From: Streptomyces sp. H27-C3
GTDB lineage: Bacteria > Actinomycetota > Actinomycetes > Streptomycetales > Streptomycetaceae
Assembly: GCF_030063415.1 (NCBI RefSeq)
Contig: NZ_JASITA010000006.1
Location: 62,001 to 126,000, forward strand
DNA length: 64,000 bases
Reading direction: 5' to 3'
Shown here in pieces: positions 18,057 through 26,942 of the stretch. Every line of letters begins with the position of its first letter. Positions within the stretch are counted from its first letter, which is position 1. The position numbers and the translations under genes were made by a program. Below the pieces are notes generated by a model, which worked only from the letters and a program-made list of their open reading frames with translations, searched no databases and was not told the DNA's origin.

Positions 18057-18923
18057 ATGTCCAATGGTCAGTGGTATCCACCCGAATGGCCCGACCGTAT
18101 CCGCGCCCTGGCGAACGGTGAGCTCACGGCTGCGACCCCCAGGCGGGCCGCGACCGTGATCCTGCTGCGGGACGGCGCGTCGGGACCCGCCGTACACATG
18201 CTGCGCAGACGCGCCTCCATGGCTTTCGCCGGAGGCGCGTACGCGTATCCGGGGGGCGGTGTGGACCCGCGCGACGACGATCACCAGGTGGGCTGGGCCG
18301 GTCCTTCGCTGGAGGACTGGGCGCTGCGGCTCGGGGTGGATTCCGCGTCCGCGCAGGCCATCGTGTGCGCGGCGGTGCGGGAGACGTACGAGGAGGCGGG
18401 CGTGCTGCTCGCCGGCCCGACGGCGGACACGGTCGTCGACGACACCACGGGTGAGGAGTGGGAGGCGGACCGCCGGGCCCTGGTGGCCCGCGAGCTGTCC
18501 TTCGCCGACTTCCTGCAGCGCCGCTCGCTGGTGCTGCGCTCGGACCTGCTGGGTGCGTGGGCGCGCTGGATCACCCCGGAGTTCGAGCCGAAGCGGTACG
18601 ACACGTGGTTCTTCGTGGCCGCGCTGCCGGCCGGGCAGCGGACCCGTAACGCCTCGACGGAGGCCGACCGCACGGTGTGGACCCTTCCGGCCGACGCCGC
18701 TGCGGGCTACGACCGGGGCGATTTGCTGATGATGCCGCCGACGGTCGCGACGCTGCGGCGGCTCCAGCCGTACCGTACGGCCGCCGAGGCGCTCGCGGGC
18801 GCCTCGGACCAGGACATGACGCCGGTGCTCGCGCGGGCGCGCCTGGAGGGCCACCAGGTGGTTCTCAGCTGGCCCGGCCACGACGAGTTCACCAAGTTCA
18901 TCCCGGCGGGCGGTGACTCATGA
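18057..18923 (+). CDS. NUDIX hydrolase
   Basis: 288 residues from ATG 18057. The NUDIX box is split around a long insertion: 'GGAYAYPGGGVDPRD' near residue 60 supplies the Gly, and 'AVRETYEEAGVLLAG' supplies the R-E-x-x-E-E-x-G helix that binds magnesium. The family cleaves nucleoside diphosphates linked to another moiety. The long insert and C-terminal helical region resemble the NUDT19/acyl-CoA-type group, but the substrate cannot be read from sequence. It is coupled to the MBL-fold gene by ATGA. Confidence 0.85.
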   Translation: MSNGQWYPPEWPDRIRALANGELTAATPRRAATVILLRDGASGPAVHMLRRRASMAFAGGAYAYPGGGVDPRDDDHQVGWAGPSLEDWALRLGVDSASAQAIVCAAVRETYEEAGVLLAGPTADTVVDDTTGEEWEADRRALVARELSFADFLQRRSLVLRSDLLGAWARWITPEFEPKRYDTWFFVAALPAGQRTRNASTEADRTVWTLPADAAAGYDRGDLLMMPPTVATLRRLQPYRTAAEALAGASDQDMTPVLARARLEGHQVVLSWPGHDEFTKFIPAGGDS

Positions 18924-19750
18924 CGGAAGCAGCGGCCCTGCCCGGTCAGCCGCGCGGCGTGGTGCTCTCCGGGCCCGCCACCGACCGGGCGGTCAACGTC
19001 CTGGCCCCCAACCCCTCCGCGATGACGCTGGACGGCACCAACACCTGGATCGTCTCGGAGCCGGGCTCCGACCTGGCGGTCGTCGTCGACCCGGGCCCGC
19101 TGGACGACGTACACCTGCGGGCCGTGGTCGCCATGGCGGAGCGGGCGGGCAAGCGCGTCGCGCTGACCCTCCTCACGCACGGGCACCCGGACCACGCGGA
19201 GGGCGCGGCCCGCTTCGCCGAGCTGACGGGCTCGTCCGTACGGGCCCTGGATCCCGCGCTGCGGCTCGGCGACGAGGGGCTCGGGGCGGGCGACGTCATC
19301 ACCACCGGCGGCCTGGAGCTGCGCGTCGTACCGACGCCGGGCCATACCGCCGACTCGCTCTGCTTCCACCTGCCGGCCGACCGGGCGGTGCTGACGGGCG
19401 ACACGATCCTCGGGCGCGGTACGACGCTGGTGGCGCACCCGGACGGGCGGCTCGGAGACTACCTCGACTCGCTGCGGCGGCTGCGCTCGCTGGCGGTCGA
19501 CGACGGGGTGCACATCGTGCTGCCAGGGCATGGGCCGGTGCTCGAAGACGCGCAGGGGGCGGTCGAGTTCTACCTGGCGCACCGCGCGAGCCGCCTCGCG
19601 CAGGTCGAGACCGCCGTCGAGAACGGGTACGTCAGCGCGCCCGACGTGGTGGCGCACGTGTACGCGGACGTGGACCGCTCGCTGTGGCCCGCGGCCGAGC
19701 TCTCGACGCGGGCGCAGCTGGAATACCTGCGGGAACACGGCCTGATCTGA
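18920..19750 (+). CDS. MBL-fold metallo-hydrolase
   Basis: 276 residues. The metal motif 'LTHGHPDHAEGA' (HxHxDH), followed by 'PGHTADSLCF', 'LTGDTILGRGTT' and 'VLPGHGP', is the full set for a binuclear metallo-beta-lactamase fold. Similarity in pattern to LACTB2-like and glyoxalase-II-like hydrolases is clear; the 'FYLAHRASRLAQVE' segment and C-terminal winged helix favour the LACTB2 group. It overlaps the NUDIX gene by 4 bases, suggesting a shared clean-up role. Confidence 0.88.
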   Translation: MTEAAALPGQPRGVVLSGPATDRAVNVLAPNPSAMTLDGTNTWIVSEPGSDLAVVVDPGPLDDVHLRAVVAMAERAGKRVALTLLTHGHPDHAEGAARFAELTGSSVRALDPALRLGDEGLGAGDVITTGGLELRVVPTPGHTADSLCFHLPADRAVLTGDTILGRGTTLVAHPDGRLGDYLDSLRRLRSLAVDDGVHIVLPGHGPVLEDAQGAVEFYLAHRASRLAQVETAVENGYVSAPDVVAHVYADVDRSLWPAAELSTRAQLEYLREHGLI

Positions 19751-19787
19751 GGCCGGGGTGGGAGAAGGCCCGCCGGGACGGACGCGG

Positions 19788-19814
19788 AGGGGGCCCCGCT
19801 CGGCGGGGCCCCCT
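19788..19814. terminator. Terminator between MBL-fold gene and crp
   Basis: A perfect 12-bp G/C stem (19788-19799 with 19803-19814) with a 3-base loop, lying between two convergent genes. Confidence 0.8.
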
Positions 19815-19837
19815 CACACAGCCGCGTAGGGCAGGCT

Positions 19838-20512
19838 TCAGCGCGAGCGCTTGGCCAGTCGCTCGACGTCCAGCAGGATCACGGCGCGCGCCTCCAGGCG
19901 CAGCCAGCCGCGGCCCGCGAAGTCCGCGAGCGCCTTGTTGACCGTCTCGCGGGAGGCGCCGACCAACTGGGCGAGCTCCTCCTGCGTCAAGTCGTGCACC
20001 ACGTGGATGCCCTCCTCCGACTGGACGCCGAAGCGGCGCGACAGGTCGAGGAGCGCACGGGCCACGCGGCCGGGCACGTCGGAGAAGACCAGGTCGGACA
20101 TCTGGTCGTTGGTCTTGCGCAGCCGACGGGCGACCGCGCGGAGCAGCGCCGTGGCCACCTCGGGGCGGGCGTTCAGCCAGGGCTGGAGGTCGCCGTGGCC
20201 GAGGCCGAGGAGCTTGACCTCGGTCAGTGCGCTGGCGGTGGCGGTGCGCGGGCCCGGGTCGAAGAGCGACAGCTCGCCGATCAACTCGCCGGGTCCGAGG
20301 ACGGCCAGCATGTTCTCGCGGCCGTCCGGGGAGGTGCGGTGGAGCTTCACCTTTCCTTCGGTCACCACGTACAGGCGGTCGCCGGGGTCGCCCTCGTGAA
20401 AGAGGGCGTCGCCGCGAGCGAGCGTCACCTCACTCATTGAGGCGCGGAGCTCCGCGGCCTGCTCGTCATCGAGCGCCGCGAAGAGCGGGGCGCGCCGCAG
20501 AACGTCGTCCAC
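19838..20512 (-). CDS. crp: cAMP receptor protein Crp
   Basis: 224 residues from GTG 20512, preceded on the minus strand by 'aaggagag'. The cyclic-nucleotide domain (about 15-130) has 'GELSLFDPGPRTATASA', the phosphate-binding cassette with Glu, Arg and Thr, and the C-terminal winged helix has 'LTQEELAQLVGASRETVNKAL', the recognition helix. Length and sequence match my memory of S. coelicolor Crp, which controls germination and precursor supply for antibiotics. A longer in-frame extension to 20605 exists but lacks the ribosome site. A perfect Crp consensus lies upstream. Confidence 0.95.
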   Translation of the reverse strand: MDDVLRRAPLFAALDDEQAAELRASMSEVTLARGDALFHEGDPGDRLYVVTEGKVKLHRTSPDGRENMLAVLGPGELIGELSLFDPGPRTATASALTEVKLLGLGHGDLQPWLNARPEVATALLRAVARRLRKTNDQMSDLVFSDVPGRVARALLDLSRRFGVQSEEGIHVVHDLTQEELAQLVGASRETVNKALADFAGRGWLRLEARAVILLDVERLAKRSR

Positions 20513-20576
20513 GAGTTCTCTCCTTGTCGACCTGCTCAGGGGACCGGTGGTCTCCATGATGCCGGACGGTAAAACA

Positions 20577-20590
20577 GTGCGATCAGTCAC
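20577..20590. promoter_or_regulatory. Putative Crp operator upstream of crp
   Basis: 'GTGCGATCAGTCAC' is an exact match to the Streptomyces Crp consensus GTG(N6)GNCAC. It lies 65 bases upstream of the crp start and about 105 bases upstream of nth on the other strand, so it could serve autoregulation, nth, or both. Confidence 0.6.
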
Positions 20591-20694
20591 AAGCTTGACG
20601 TACATGCGTCCGTGACCGTGCGGCAGGGGGCCGATTGGGTTGGCAATTGGCGGTGACCGGGTCGGATGTCAGTGTGGGGCTTTAGGCTGGCCGG

Positions 20695-21609
20695 GTGTCC
20701 AAAACGCCGGTGAGAGCGCAGGCCAAGGGGGCTGGACAGGTGACCGCAAGCAATAATTCCGCTGTGGGCGAACAGCCTCCGGCCTCGCCCAAAAATCCTT
20801 CTAAAACCCCCAAATCGCCCAAGGGTGTCAAGACTACCAAGCCCGAGTCGCGTCTCGCCATGGTCCGCCGGGCCCGCCGGATCAATCGCGAGCTGGCCGA
20901 GATCTATCCGTACGCGCACCCCGAGCTCGACTTCGAGAATTCCTTCGAGCTGCTCGTCGCCACGGTCCTCTCCGCCCAGACGACCGACCTGAGGGTCAAC
21001 CAGACCACGCCCGCGCTCTTCGCCAGGTATCCGACGCCGGAGGACCTGGCCGCAGCGGCTCCGGAGGAGCTGGAGGCGATCATCAGGCCGGCGGGTTTCT
21101 TCCGCGCCAAGGCCCGCTCCCTGCTCGGCCTGTCCGCCGCCCTGAGGGACAACTTCGGCGGCGAGGTGCCCGGCCGCCTCGCGGACCTGGTCACGCTCCC
21201 CGGCGTCGGCCGCAAGACGGCCAACGTGGTGCTCGGCAATGCCTTCGGCATCCCCGGGATCACCGTCGACACCCACTTCGGCCGACTCGTGCGCCGCTGG
21301 AAGTGGACCGATCAGGAGGACCCGGAGAAGGTCGAGGCCGACGTCGCCGCGATCTTCCCGAAGAGCGAGTGGACGATGCTCTCGCATCGCGTCGTCTTCC
21401 ACGGCCGCCGGATCTGCCACTCCCGCAGGCCCGCCTGCGGCGCCTGCCCGATCGCGCCGCTGTGCCCTTCGTACGGCGAGGGTGAGACGGACCCCGAGAA
21501 GGCGCGGAAGCTCCTCAAGTACGAGATGGGGGGCCACCCGGGTCAGCGCCTGAGGCCCCCGCCGGACTATCCCGGCAAGCCGGCGCCCGCGCTGGGCGCC
21601 GCCGGGTGA
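20695..21609 (+). CDS. nth: Endonuclease III (DNA glycosylase/AP lyase)
   Basis: 304 residues from GTG 20695; the first 50-55 are a Lys/Pro/Ser-rich extension and an internal ATG at 20860 ('[12 protein letters not shown]') is the start of the conserved domain. The helix-hairpin-helix '[14 protein letters not shown]' carries the catalytic Lys and '[12 protein letters not shown]' the catalytic Asp. The iron-sulphur loop is C-x6-C-x2-C-x5-C ('[17 protein letters not shown]'). It removes oxidised pyrimidines and nicks the abasic site in base excision repair. It is divergent from crp. Confidence 0.95.
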   Translation: MSKTPVRAQAKGAGQVTASNNSAVGEQPPASPKNPSKTPKSPKGVKTTKPESRLAMVRRARRINRELAEIYPYAHPELDFENSFELLVATVLSAQTTDLRVNQTTPALFARYPTPEDLAAAAPEELEAIIRPAGFFRAKARSLLGLSAALRDNFGGEVPGRLADLVTLPGVGRKTANVVLGNAFGIPGITVDTHFGRLVRRWKWTDQEDPEKVEADVAAIFPKSEWTMLSHRVVFHGRRICHSRRPACGACPIAPLCPSYGEGETDPEKARKLLKYEMGGHPGQRLRPPPDYPGKPAPALGAAG

Positions 21610-21739
21610 CGGCAGCGGGCAGTGCGGCGGGTGACGGCGTCACCGGGCGTGCCCCGGTGGACGGTGTGACCTGGCAGAACCACATGACCGGGCGGAACCA
21701 TCGGGCCCCGGGTGGGCGTTGGGAGAGACGGGGGTGCCT

Positions 21740-22465
21740 ATGACGCGTGCGAGTGAGACCTGCGACGGCAGGCCGGCCGAAGGTGCCGGACTGCCCGACA
21801 TCACGGTGACGAGCCGAGGGCTGCCCGAGTGGCTGGAGCCGGTGGCGCGGGTCGCCAGGGACGTGCGGCCCGAGCAGCTCAGCCGGTTCCTGCCGCCGGA
21901 GAGCGGCAGTGGCCGCCAGTCGGCCGTGCTGGTCCTCTTCGGCGAGGGCGCGGACGGGGAGCCCGAGCTGCTGCTCATGGAGCGTGCGGGCACTCTGCGT
22001 TCGCACGCGGGGCAGCCGTCCTTCCCGGGCGGCGCGCTCGACCCGGCCGACGGCGCCCCGGAGACGACGGGACCGCTGCGGGCCGCGCTGCGCGAGGCCG
22101 AGGAGGAGACCGGGCTCGATCCGTCCGGCGTCCAGATCTTCGGCGTGCTGCCCCGGCTCTACATCCCGGTCAGCAGCTTCGTCGTGACGCCCGTCCTCGG
22201 CTGGTGGCGCGAGCCGAGCCCGGTCGGCGCCGTCGACCTCGCCGAGACCGCCAGCGTCTTCACCGTCCCCGTGGCGCATCTCACTGATCCGCGCAACCGC
22301 GTGACGAGCGTGCACCCGCGTGGACACACTGGGCCCGCTTTCGCGGTCGGATCCGCGCTGGTCTGGGGATTCACGGCGGGGGTCATCGACAAGATCCTTC
22401 ACTTCGCGGGCTGGGAGCGTCCTTGGGACCGCTCCAGGCAAGTCCCGCTCGACTGGCACGCATGA
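21740..22465 (+). CDS. CoA pyrophosphatase-type NUDIX hydrolase
   Basis: 241 residues from ATG 21740, chosen over a TTG 21 bases upstream. 'LRSHAGQPSFPGGALDPAD' is the UPF0035-type lead-in typical of CoA pyrophosphatases, and 'ALREAEEETGLDPSG' is the NUDIX helix. These enzymes cut CoA to 3',5'-ADP and phosphopantetheine. A C-terminal 'GPAFAVGSALVWGFTAGVID' fits the family. It lies just upstream of the marP-like gene in the same direction. Confidence 0.88.
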   Translation: MTRASETCDGRPAEGAGLPDITVTSRGLPEWLEPVARVARDVRPEQLSRFLPPESGSGRQSAVLVLFGEGADGEPELLLMERAGTLRSHAGQPSFPGGALDPADGAPETTGPLRAALREAEEETGLDPSGVQIFGVLPRLYIPVSSFVVTPVLGWWREPSPVGAVDLAETASVFTVPVAHLTDPRNRVTSVHPRGHTGPAFAVGSALVWGFTAGVIDKILHFAGWERPWDRSRQVPLDWHA

Positions 22466-22478
22466 CAGGGTGGCCCAC

Positions 22479-23684
22479 GTGAATGTCATGGACATCTTGC
22501 TGCTGGTCGCCGCGGTGTGGTTCGCGATCGTCGGCTACCGCCAGGGATTCGTCGTCGGCATTCTGTCGGTGATCGGCTTCCTCGGCGGCGGCGTCGTCGC
22601 GGTCTACCTGCTGCCCTTCCTGTGGGACCAGTTGACCGACGGATCAGAGGTCAGCTCCACGGCCGCCGTCGTCGCGGTCGTGATCGTGATCGTGTTCGCC
22701 TCGGTGGGCCAGGCGTTCACGACCCACCTGGGCAACAAGCTCCGCAGACACATCACCTGGTCACCGGCGCGCGCCCTGGACGCCACCGGCGGCGCGCTGG
22801 TCAACGTCGTCGCGATGCTGCTGGTCGCCTGGCTGATCGGCTCCGCGCTGGCGGGCACCTCGCTGCCCACGGTCGGCAAGGAGGTGCGCAGCTCCAAGGT
22901 GCTCCTGGGGGTCTCGCGGGTGATGCCCGACCAGGCGAGCACCTGGTTCACGGACTTCAGCTCCATTCTCGCGCAGAACGGCTTCCCGCAGGTCTTCAGC
23001 CCCTTCTCCAATGAGCCGATCACCGAGGTCGAGGCCCCGGACCCGGCGCTCGCGGGCAGCCCGGTCGCGGCCCGCGCCAAGCGGTCCATCGTCAAGGTCG
23101 TCGGTACCGCGCAGAGCTGCGGCAAGGTCCTCGAAGGCACCGGATTCGTCTTCTCCAACCGCCGTGTGATGACCAACGCCCATGTGGTCGGCGGGGTGGA
23201 CGAGCCCACCGTCCAGATAGGCGGCGAGGGCCGGTTGTACGACGCGAAGGTGGTGCTCTACGACTGGGAGCGCGACATCGCCGTCCTTGACGTACCGAAC
23301 CTCAAGGCCCCCGCGCTCGAATTCGCCGACACCGGGGCGGACGCCCGCAGTGGGGACAGCGCGATCGTTGCGGGCTTCCCGGAGAACGGCGGATACGACG
23401 TGCGCTCCGCCCGCGTCCGCGGCCGGATCAACGCCAACGGGCCGGACATCTACCACCGCGGCACGGTCCGCCGAGACGTCTACTCGCTCTTCGCGACGGT
23501 CCGCCAGGGCAACTCGGGCGGCCCGCTGCTCACCCCCGAGGGCAAGGTGTCCGGCGTGATCTTCGCCAAGTCGCTCGACGACGCCGAAACCGGTTACGCC
23601 CTGACGGCCGACGAGGTCCGCGAGGACGTCCGCGCCGGCCTCGGCGCCAACCAGCAGGTCGACAGCCAGGGATGCGCGCTCTGA
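22479..23684 (+). CDS. MarP-like membrane serine protease (CvpA-type membrane domain plus trypsin fold)
   Basis: 401 residues from GTG 22479 ('MNVMDILLLVAAVW'); ATG 22488 is an alternative. Residues 1-150 hold four transmembrane helices of the CvpA type. The outer domain carries a serine-protease triad: His in 'MTNAHVVGG', Asp in 'DWERDIAVLDV', Ser in 'VRQGNSGGPLL'. This is the architecture of Mycobacterium MarP, which is needed for acid and oxidative stress resistance. Two cysteines ('AQSCGKVLEG' and the C-terminal 'SQGCAL') could form the disulphide known in MarP. The translated frame is also open upstream, but that part overlaps the NUDIX gene in another frame. Confidence 0.9.
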   Translation: MNVMDILLLVAAVWFAIVGYRQGFVVGILSVIGFLGGGVVAVYLLPFLWDQLTDGSEVSSTAAVVAVVIVIVFASVGQAFTTHLGNKLRRHITWSPARALDATGGALVNVVAMLLVAWLIGSALAGTSLPTVGKEVRSSKVLLGVSRVMPDQASTWFTDFSSILAQNGFPQVFSPFSNEPITEVEAPDPALAGSPVAARAKRSIVKVVGTAQSCGKVLEGTGFVFSNRRVMTNAHVVGGVDEPTVQIGGEGRLYDAKVVLYDWERDIAVLDVPNLKAPALEFADTGADARSGDSAIVAGFPENGGYDVRSARVRGRINANGPDIYHRGTVRRDVYSLFATVRQGNSGGPLLTPEGKVSGVIFAKSLDDAETGYALTADEVREDVRAGLGANQQVDSQGCAL

Positions 23685-23700
23685 GAGGCCGGACAACGAC

Positions 23701-25050
23701 ATGCGTCTGACGATTCTGGGCGGCGGGGGATTCCGCGTTCCACTGGTGTACGGGGCGCTCCTGCGCGACCGCGCCGAGGGCCGCGTCACCCACGTCACCC
23801 TCCACGACCTGGACACCGCCAGGCTGACCGCCATCGCCCGGGTCCTGCGCGACCAGGCGGACGGCGTGGCCGACGCGCCGGCCGTGACCGTCACCACCGA
23901 CATCGACGAGGCCCTGCGCGGCGCCGACTTCGTCTTCTCCGCGATCCGCGTCGGCGGCCTGGAGGGCCGCGCGGCCGACGAGCGCATCGCCCTGGCCGAG
24001 GGCGTCCTGGGCCAGGAGACGGTGGGCGCGGGCGGGATCGCGTACGGACTGCGTACCGTCCCCGTGGCCGTCGACATCGCGCGGCGGGTCGCCCGGCTCG
24101 CCCCGGACGCCTGGGTCATCAACTTCACCAACCCGGCGGGCCTGGTCACCGAGGCCATGTCCGCCCACCTCGGCGAGCGCGTCATCGGGATCTGCGACTC
24201 ACCCGTGGGCCTGGGCCGCCGCGTCGCCAGGGTGCTCGGCGCCGACCCGACGCGGGCCCGGCTGGACTACGTGGGGCTCAACCACCTGGGCTGGCTGCGC
24301 GGCGTGTACGCGGAGGACGCCCCCGAGGTGAACCTGCTGCCGCGGCTGTTCGCCGACGACGCCGTCCTGACCTCCTTCGAGGAGGGCAGGCTCTTCGGCG
24401 CCGACTGGCTCCGCTCGCTCGGGTCCGTACCCAACGAGTATCTGCACTACTACTACTTCAACCGCGAGGCGGTCACCGCCTACCGCGACGCGAAGCAGAC
24501 CCGCGGCGCGTTCCTCCGCGACCAGCAGGCGCGCTTCTACGACGAGATGGCGGGCGGCGCGCCGGCGGCCTGGTCCGCCTGGGACCGTACGCGCGCCGAG
24601 CGCGAAGCCACGTACATGGCGGAGAACAGGGAGGCGGCGGGCGCGGGCGAACGGGCCGCCGACGACCTGGAGTCCGGCGGGTACGAGTACGTCGCGCTGG
24701 CCCTGATGCGGGCCATCGCCCGCGACGAGGCCGCCACGCTCATCCTGAACGTCCGCAACGGCTCCACGCTCGCCGTGCTCGATGAGGCAGCCGTCATCGA
24801 GGTCCCGTGCCTGGTCGGCGCGTCCGGCGCCCGTCCCCTCCCCGTCGCGCCGCTGACCGGCCACGAGGCGGGCCTGGTGGCCGCCGTCAAGGCGGTGGAG
24901 CGGTGCGTGCTTGAGGCGGGCGGCAGCGGGTCGGCGCGGGCGGCGGTGAAGGCGTTCGCCCTGCACCCGCTCGTCGACTCGGTCGGGGTGGCGCGCAGGC
25001 TCCTCGACGGCTACCGGAGCGCGCACCCCGGACTTGACTACCTCAAGTGA
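23701..25050 (+). CDS. GH4 family 6-phospho-beta-glucosidase-type hydrolase
   Basis: 449 residues starting 'MRLTILGGGGFRVPL', an NAD-binding Rossmann loop. 'INFTNPAGLVTEAM' and 'GICDSPVGLGRR' are the GH4 blocks, with the Cys that binds manganese; 'YVGLNHLGWLRGV' holds the metal His. GH4 enzymes split glycosides by an NAD-dependent redox-elimination route. Phospho- versus non-phospho-sugar use cannot be settled from sequence, and there is no PTS or sugar permease gene nearby. It starts 16 bases after the protease gene. Confidence 0.88.
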   Translation: MRLTILGGGGFRVPLVYGALLRDRAEGRVTHVTLHDLDTARLTAIARVLRDQADGVADAPAVTVTTDIDEALRGADFVFSAIRVGGLEGRAADERIALAEGVLGQETVGAGGIAYGLRTVPVAVDIARRVARLAPDAWVINFTNPAGLVTEAMSAHLGERVIGICDSPVGLGRRVARVLGADPTRARLDYVGLNHLGWLRGVYAEDAPEVNLLPRLFADDAVLTSFEEGRLFGADWLRSLGSVPNEYLHYYYFNREAVTAYRDAKQTRGAFLRDQQARFYDEMAGGAPAAWSAWDRTRAEREATYMAENREAAGAGERAADDLESGGYEYVALALMRAIARDEAATLILNVRNGSTLAVLDEAAVIEVPCLVGASGARPLPVAPLTGHEAGLVAAVKAVERCVLEAGGSGSARAAVKAFALHPLVDSVGVARRLLDGYRSAHPGLDYLK

Positions 25051-25401
25051 CGCCCGTAGGTCCGCCGTGAACGGCTTCCGCCGCGGAGGTCAATCGCGGG
25101 GATGCGGATGGCGCAGTCGCGCCGAGACCCAGCGGGCCCGGCGGCGGAGGATGCGCGGAATTCCGAGACGGAGATCATGGCTCTGATCCGGAGAACCGCC
25201 CCTTCCGTGGGCGCCCAGCGTCATTGCCGAGCGGCGGTTGCGTGCTGCGTCACCGTAGTCGTGCGTCGAGCCCATACCCCGACGTCTGCCCGTGCCCCAA
25301 GGTCGGTAATCGCCTCAGGGGCACCAATTTGGCCTATGCGCCGGGCAATTGGCTGTTCGTAGGGCAAGTGTTCAAATATGTGCAGCAGCGGGAGTCGCGC
25401 A
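25051..25401. other. Gene-free interval
   Basis: About 350 bases between the GH4 stop and the terminator of the convergent hydrolase gene. Only short frames without recognisable content are present, and no repeat or RNA structure was identified. Confidence 0.55.
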
Positions 25402-25457
25402 CGGTGATCGTTCCCTGGTCGACGGCCGGTCGGCAGTCGACCAGGGAACGATCACCG
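25402..25457. terminator. Long terminator overlapping the epoxide-hydrolase-like stop codon
   Basis: Perfect 22-base arms (25402-25423 and 25436-25457) with a 12-base loop. The right arm covers the last codon and stop of the minus-strand hydrolase gene, so the stem would form right at the end of its mRNA. Confidence 0.75.
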
Positions 25458-26390
25458 GTCGGGCTCGGGGTCCTTGAGCCAGTTCACCAGCTCCGCCGAG
25501 AAGGCCGTCGGGTCCTCCTCGTGCGGGAAGTGCCCCAGACCGTCGAACAGCCGCCAGCGGTAAGGAGCTTCGACGTACTGCCCGGAGCCCGCCGCGCTGC
25601 GGGTGCGCATCACCGGGTCCAGTGAGCCGTGCAGATGCAGCGTCGGCACCTGCACAGGCCGCTTCATCCTGCGGTTGAAGAGGATGCCGTCGGGCCGCGC
25701 CATCGACCGCACCATCCACCGGTACGGCTCGATCGCACAGTGCGCCGTCGACGGGATGGACATGGCCCGCCGGTAGACGTCGATGTCCTCGTCGTCCGGC
25801 AGCCGCGGCCCCGACCAGTCGCGGATCAGCCGGCCCACCAGCGCCGCGTCGTCCGCCATGAGCTGACGCTCCGGCACCCACGGCCGCTGGGATCCCCATA
25901 CGTACGATCCGGCCCGCGACTGCGAGACGTCGGAGAGCATCGCCGAGCGCCAGCGGCGCGGGTGCGGCATCGAGGAGACCACGAGCCGGCGCACCAGCTT
26001 GGGCCGCATCACGGCTGCGGTCCACGCCAGATAGCCGCCCAGGTCGTGCCCGACCAGCGCCGCGTCCGGCTCGCCCAGCGACCGCACCACACCGGTGATG
26101 TCCAGCGCGAGGTTCGCCGGGTCGTACCCGCGCGGCGTACGGTCGCTGCCGCCCACGCCCCGCAGGTCCATGGCGACGGCCCGGAAGCCCGCGTCGGCGA
26201 GCGCGGTCAGCTGGTGCCGCCACGTCCACCAGAACTGTGGGAAGCCGTGAACCAGCAGCACCAGCGGCCCGTCGCCGACCTCCGCGATGTGGAAGCGCGC
26301 ACCATTGGCCGCCACGTCGCGGTGGGTCCACGGGCCATCGATGCGTACGGCGGAGGGGGATGGTGCGGATCCGGATTCAGGGGCCGTCAT
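25452..26390 (-). CDS. Alpha/beta hydrolase, epoxide-hydrolase-like
   Basis: 312 residues. 'LLVHGFPQFWWTWRHQL' is the HG oxyanion block with a Trp-rich lid edge, 'LVGHDLGGYLAW' the nucleophile elbow with Asp, and 'LDPVMR' and 'GLGHFPHEEDP' supply the acid and His. A nucleophilic Asp and the HGxP motif point to an epoxide hydrolase or haloalkane dehalogenase; the HGFP pattern favours the former. The start ATG 26390 overlaps the stop of the upstream membrane protein gene by 4 bases. Confidence 0.88.
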   Translation of the reverse strand: MTAPESGSAPSPSAVRIDGPWTHRDVAANGARFHIAEVGDGPLVLLVHGFPQFWWTWRHQLTALADAGFRAVAMDLRGVGGSDRTPRGYDPANLALDITGVVRSLGEPDAALVGHDLGGYLAWTAAVMRPKLVRRLVVSSMPHPRRWRSAMLSDVSQSRAGSYVWGSQRPWVPERQLMADDAALVGRLIRDWSGPRLPDDEDIDVYRRAMSIPSTAHCAIEPYRWMVRSMARPDGILFNRRMKRPVQVPTLHLHGSLDPVMRTRSAAGSGQYVEAPYRWRLFDGLGHFPHEEDPTAFSAELVNWLKDPEPDR

Positions 26391-26845
26391 GTGGACGAGC
26401 GTGCCACAACCGCGGCCTTGTCACCGACCTGGCGGGGGTGAGGCTTGACGCTCTGGAGTACGGCCGCCGTCTGCTTGGCCGAGGCGATGGTCTTCTCCGG
26501 CGGCTTGACCTTCTTGAACTTGCGGACGGCCAGCAGCGCCAGCAACCCCGCGAGCAGCAGAAACGCTCCGCCCACGATCAGGAAGGACCAGGCGAGCCCC
26601 AGCCCCAGGTTGTGGATGCCGTACGCCGCCGCCAAGCTGAGCACCGGCAGCGAAAAGAGTGCGAACACCCCGGCGATGCCGATGGCGCCGCCACCGATGC
26701 CGACACGCTTGGCATCCTGCCGCAGCTCGGCCTTGGCCAGCGCGATCTCGTCGTGCATCAGAGCGGACATCTCGGCGGTCGCCGTGGCGACCAGTTGACC
26801 GAGGCTCCGGTCGGCGCTGTCAGCGGTGCGGACGGGGTCGCTCAT
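26387..26845 (-). CDS. Phage-holin-family membrane protein (holin-X type)
   Basis: 152 residues with two hydrophobic hairpin segments (about 50-75 and 82-108). The N-terminus 'LGQLVATATAEMSALMHDEIALAKAEL' is the typical amphipathic lead of the actinobacterial holin superfamily X. Despite the name, these are chromosomal proteins without a proven lytic role. It is the first gene of a pair with the epoxide-hydrolase-like gene. Confidence 0.85.
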   Translation of the reverse strand: MSDPVRTADSADRSLGQLVATATAEMSALMHDEIALAKAELRQDAKRVGIGGGAIGIAGVFALFSLPVLSLAAAYGIHNLGLGLAWSFLIVGGAFLLLAGLLALLAVRKFKKVKPPEKTIASAKQTAAVLQSVKPHPRQVGDKAAVVARSST

Positions 26846-26942
26846 CGCTCACTCACTCTTCCTTCTTCTTATTCGACTTTTTCACGTCAACGTCTACGCG
26901 TCTGATGTCGGACCTCAGCCCCTCAGACCTCAGCCCCTCAGA

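Noticed and set aside
25402..25457. 22-bp inverted repeat considered as an insertion-sequence end
   Set aside because: It overlaps a stop codon at a gene end and has the layout of a terminator; no transposase is nearby.
26387..26845. Holin-family protein considered as prophage-derived
   Set aside because: This family is chromosomal in actinobacteria, and the neighbours are core genes.
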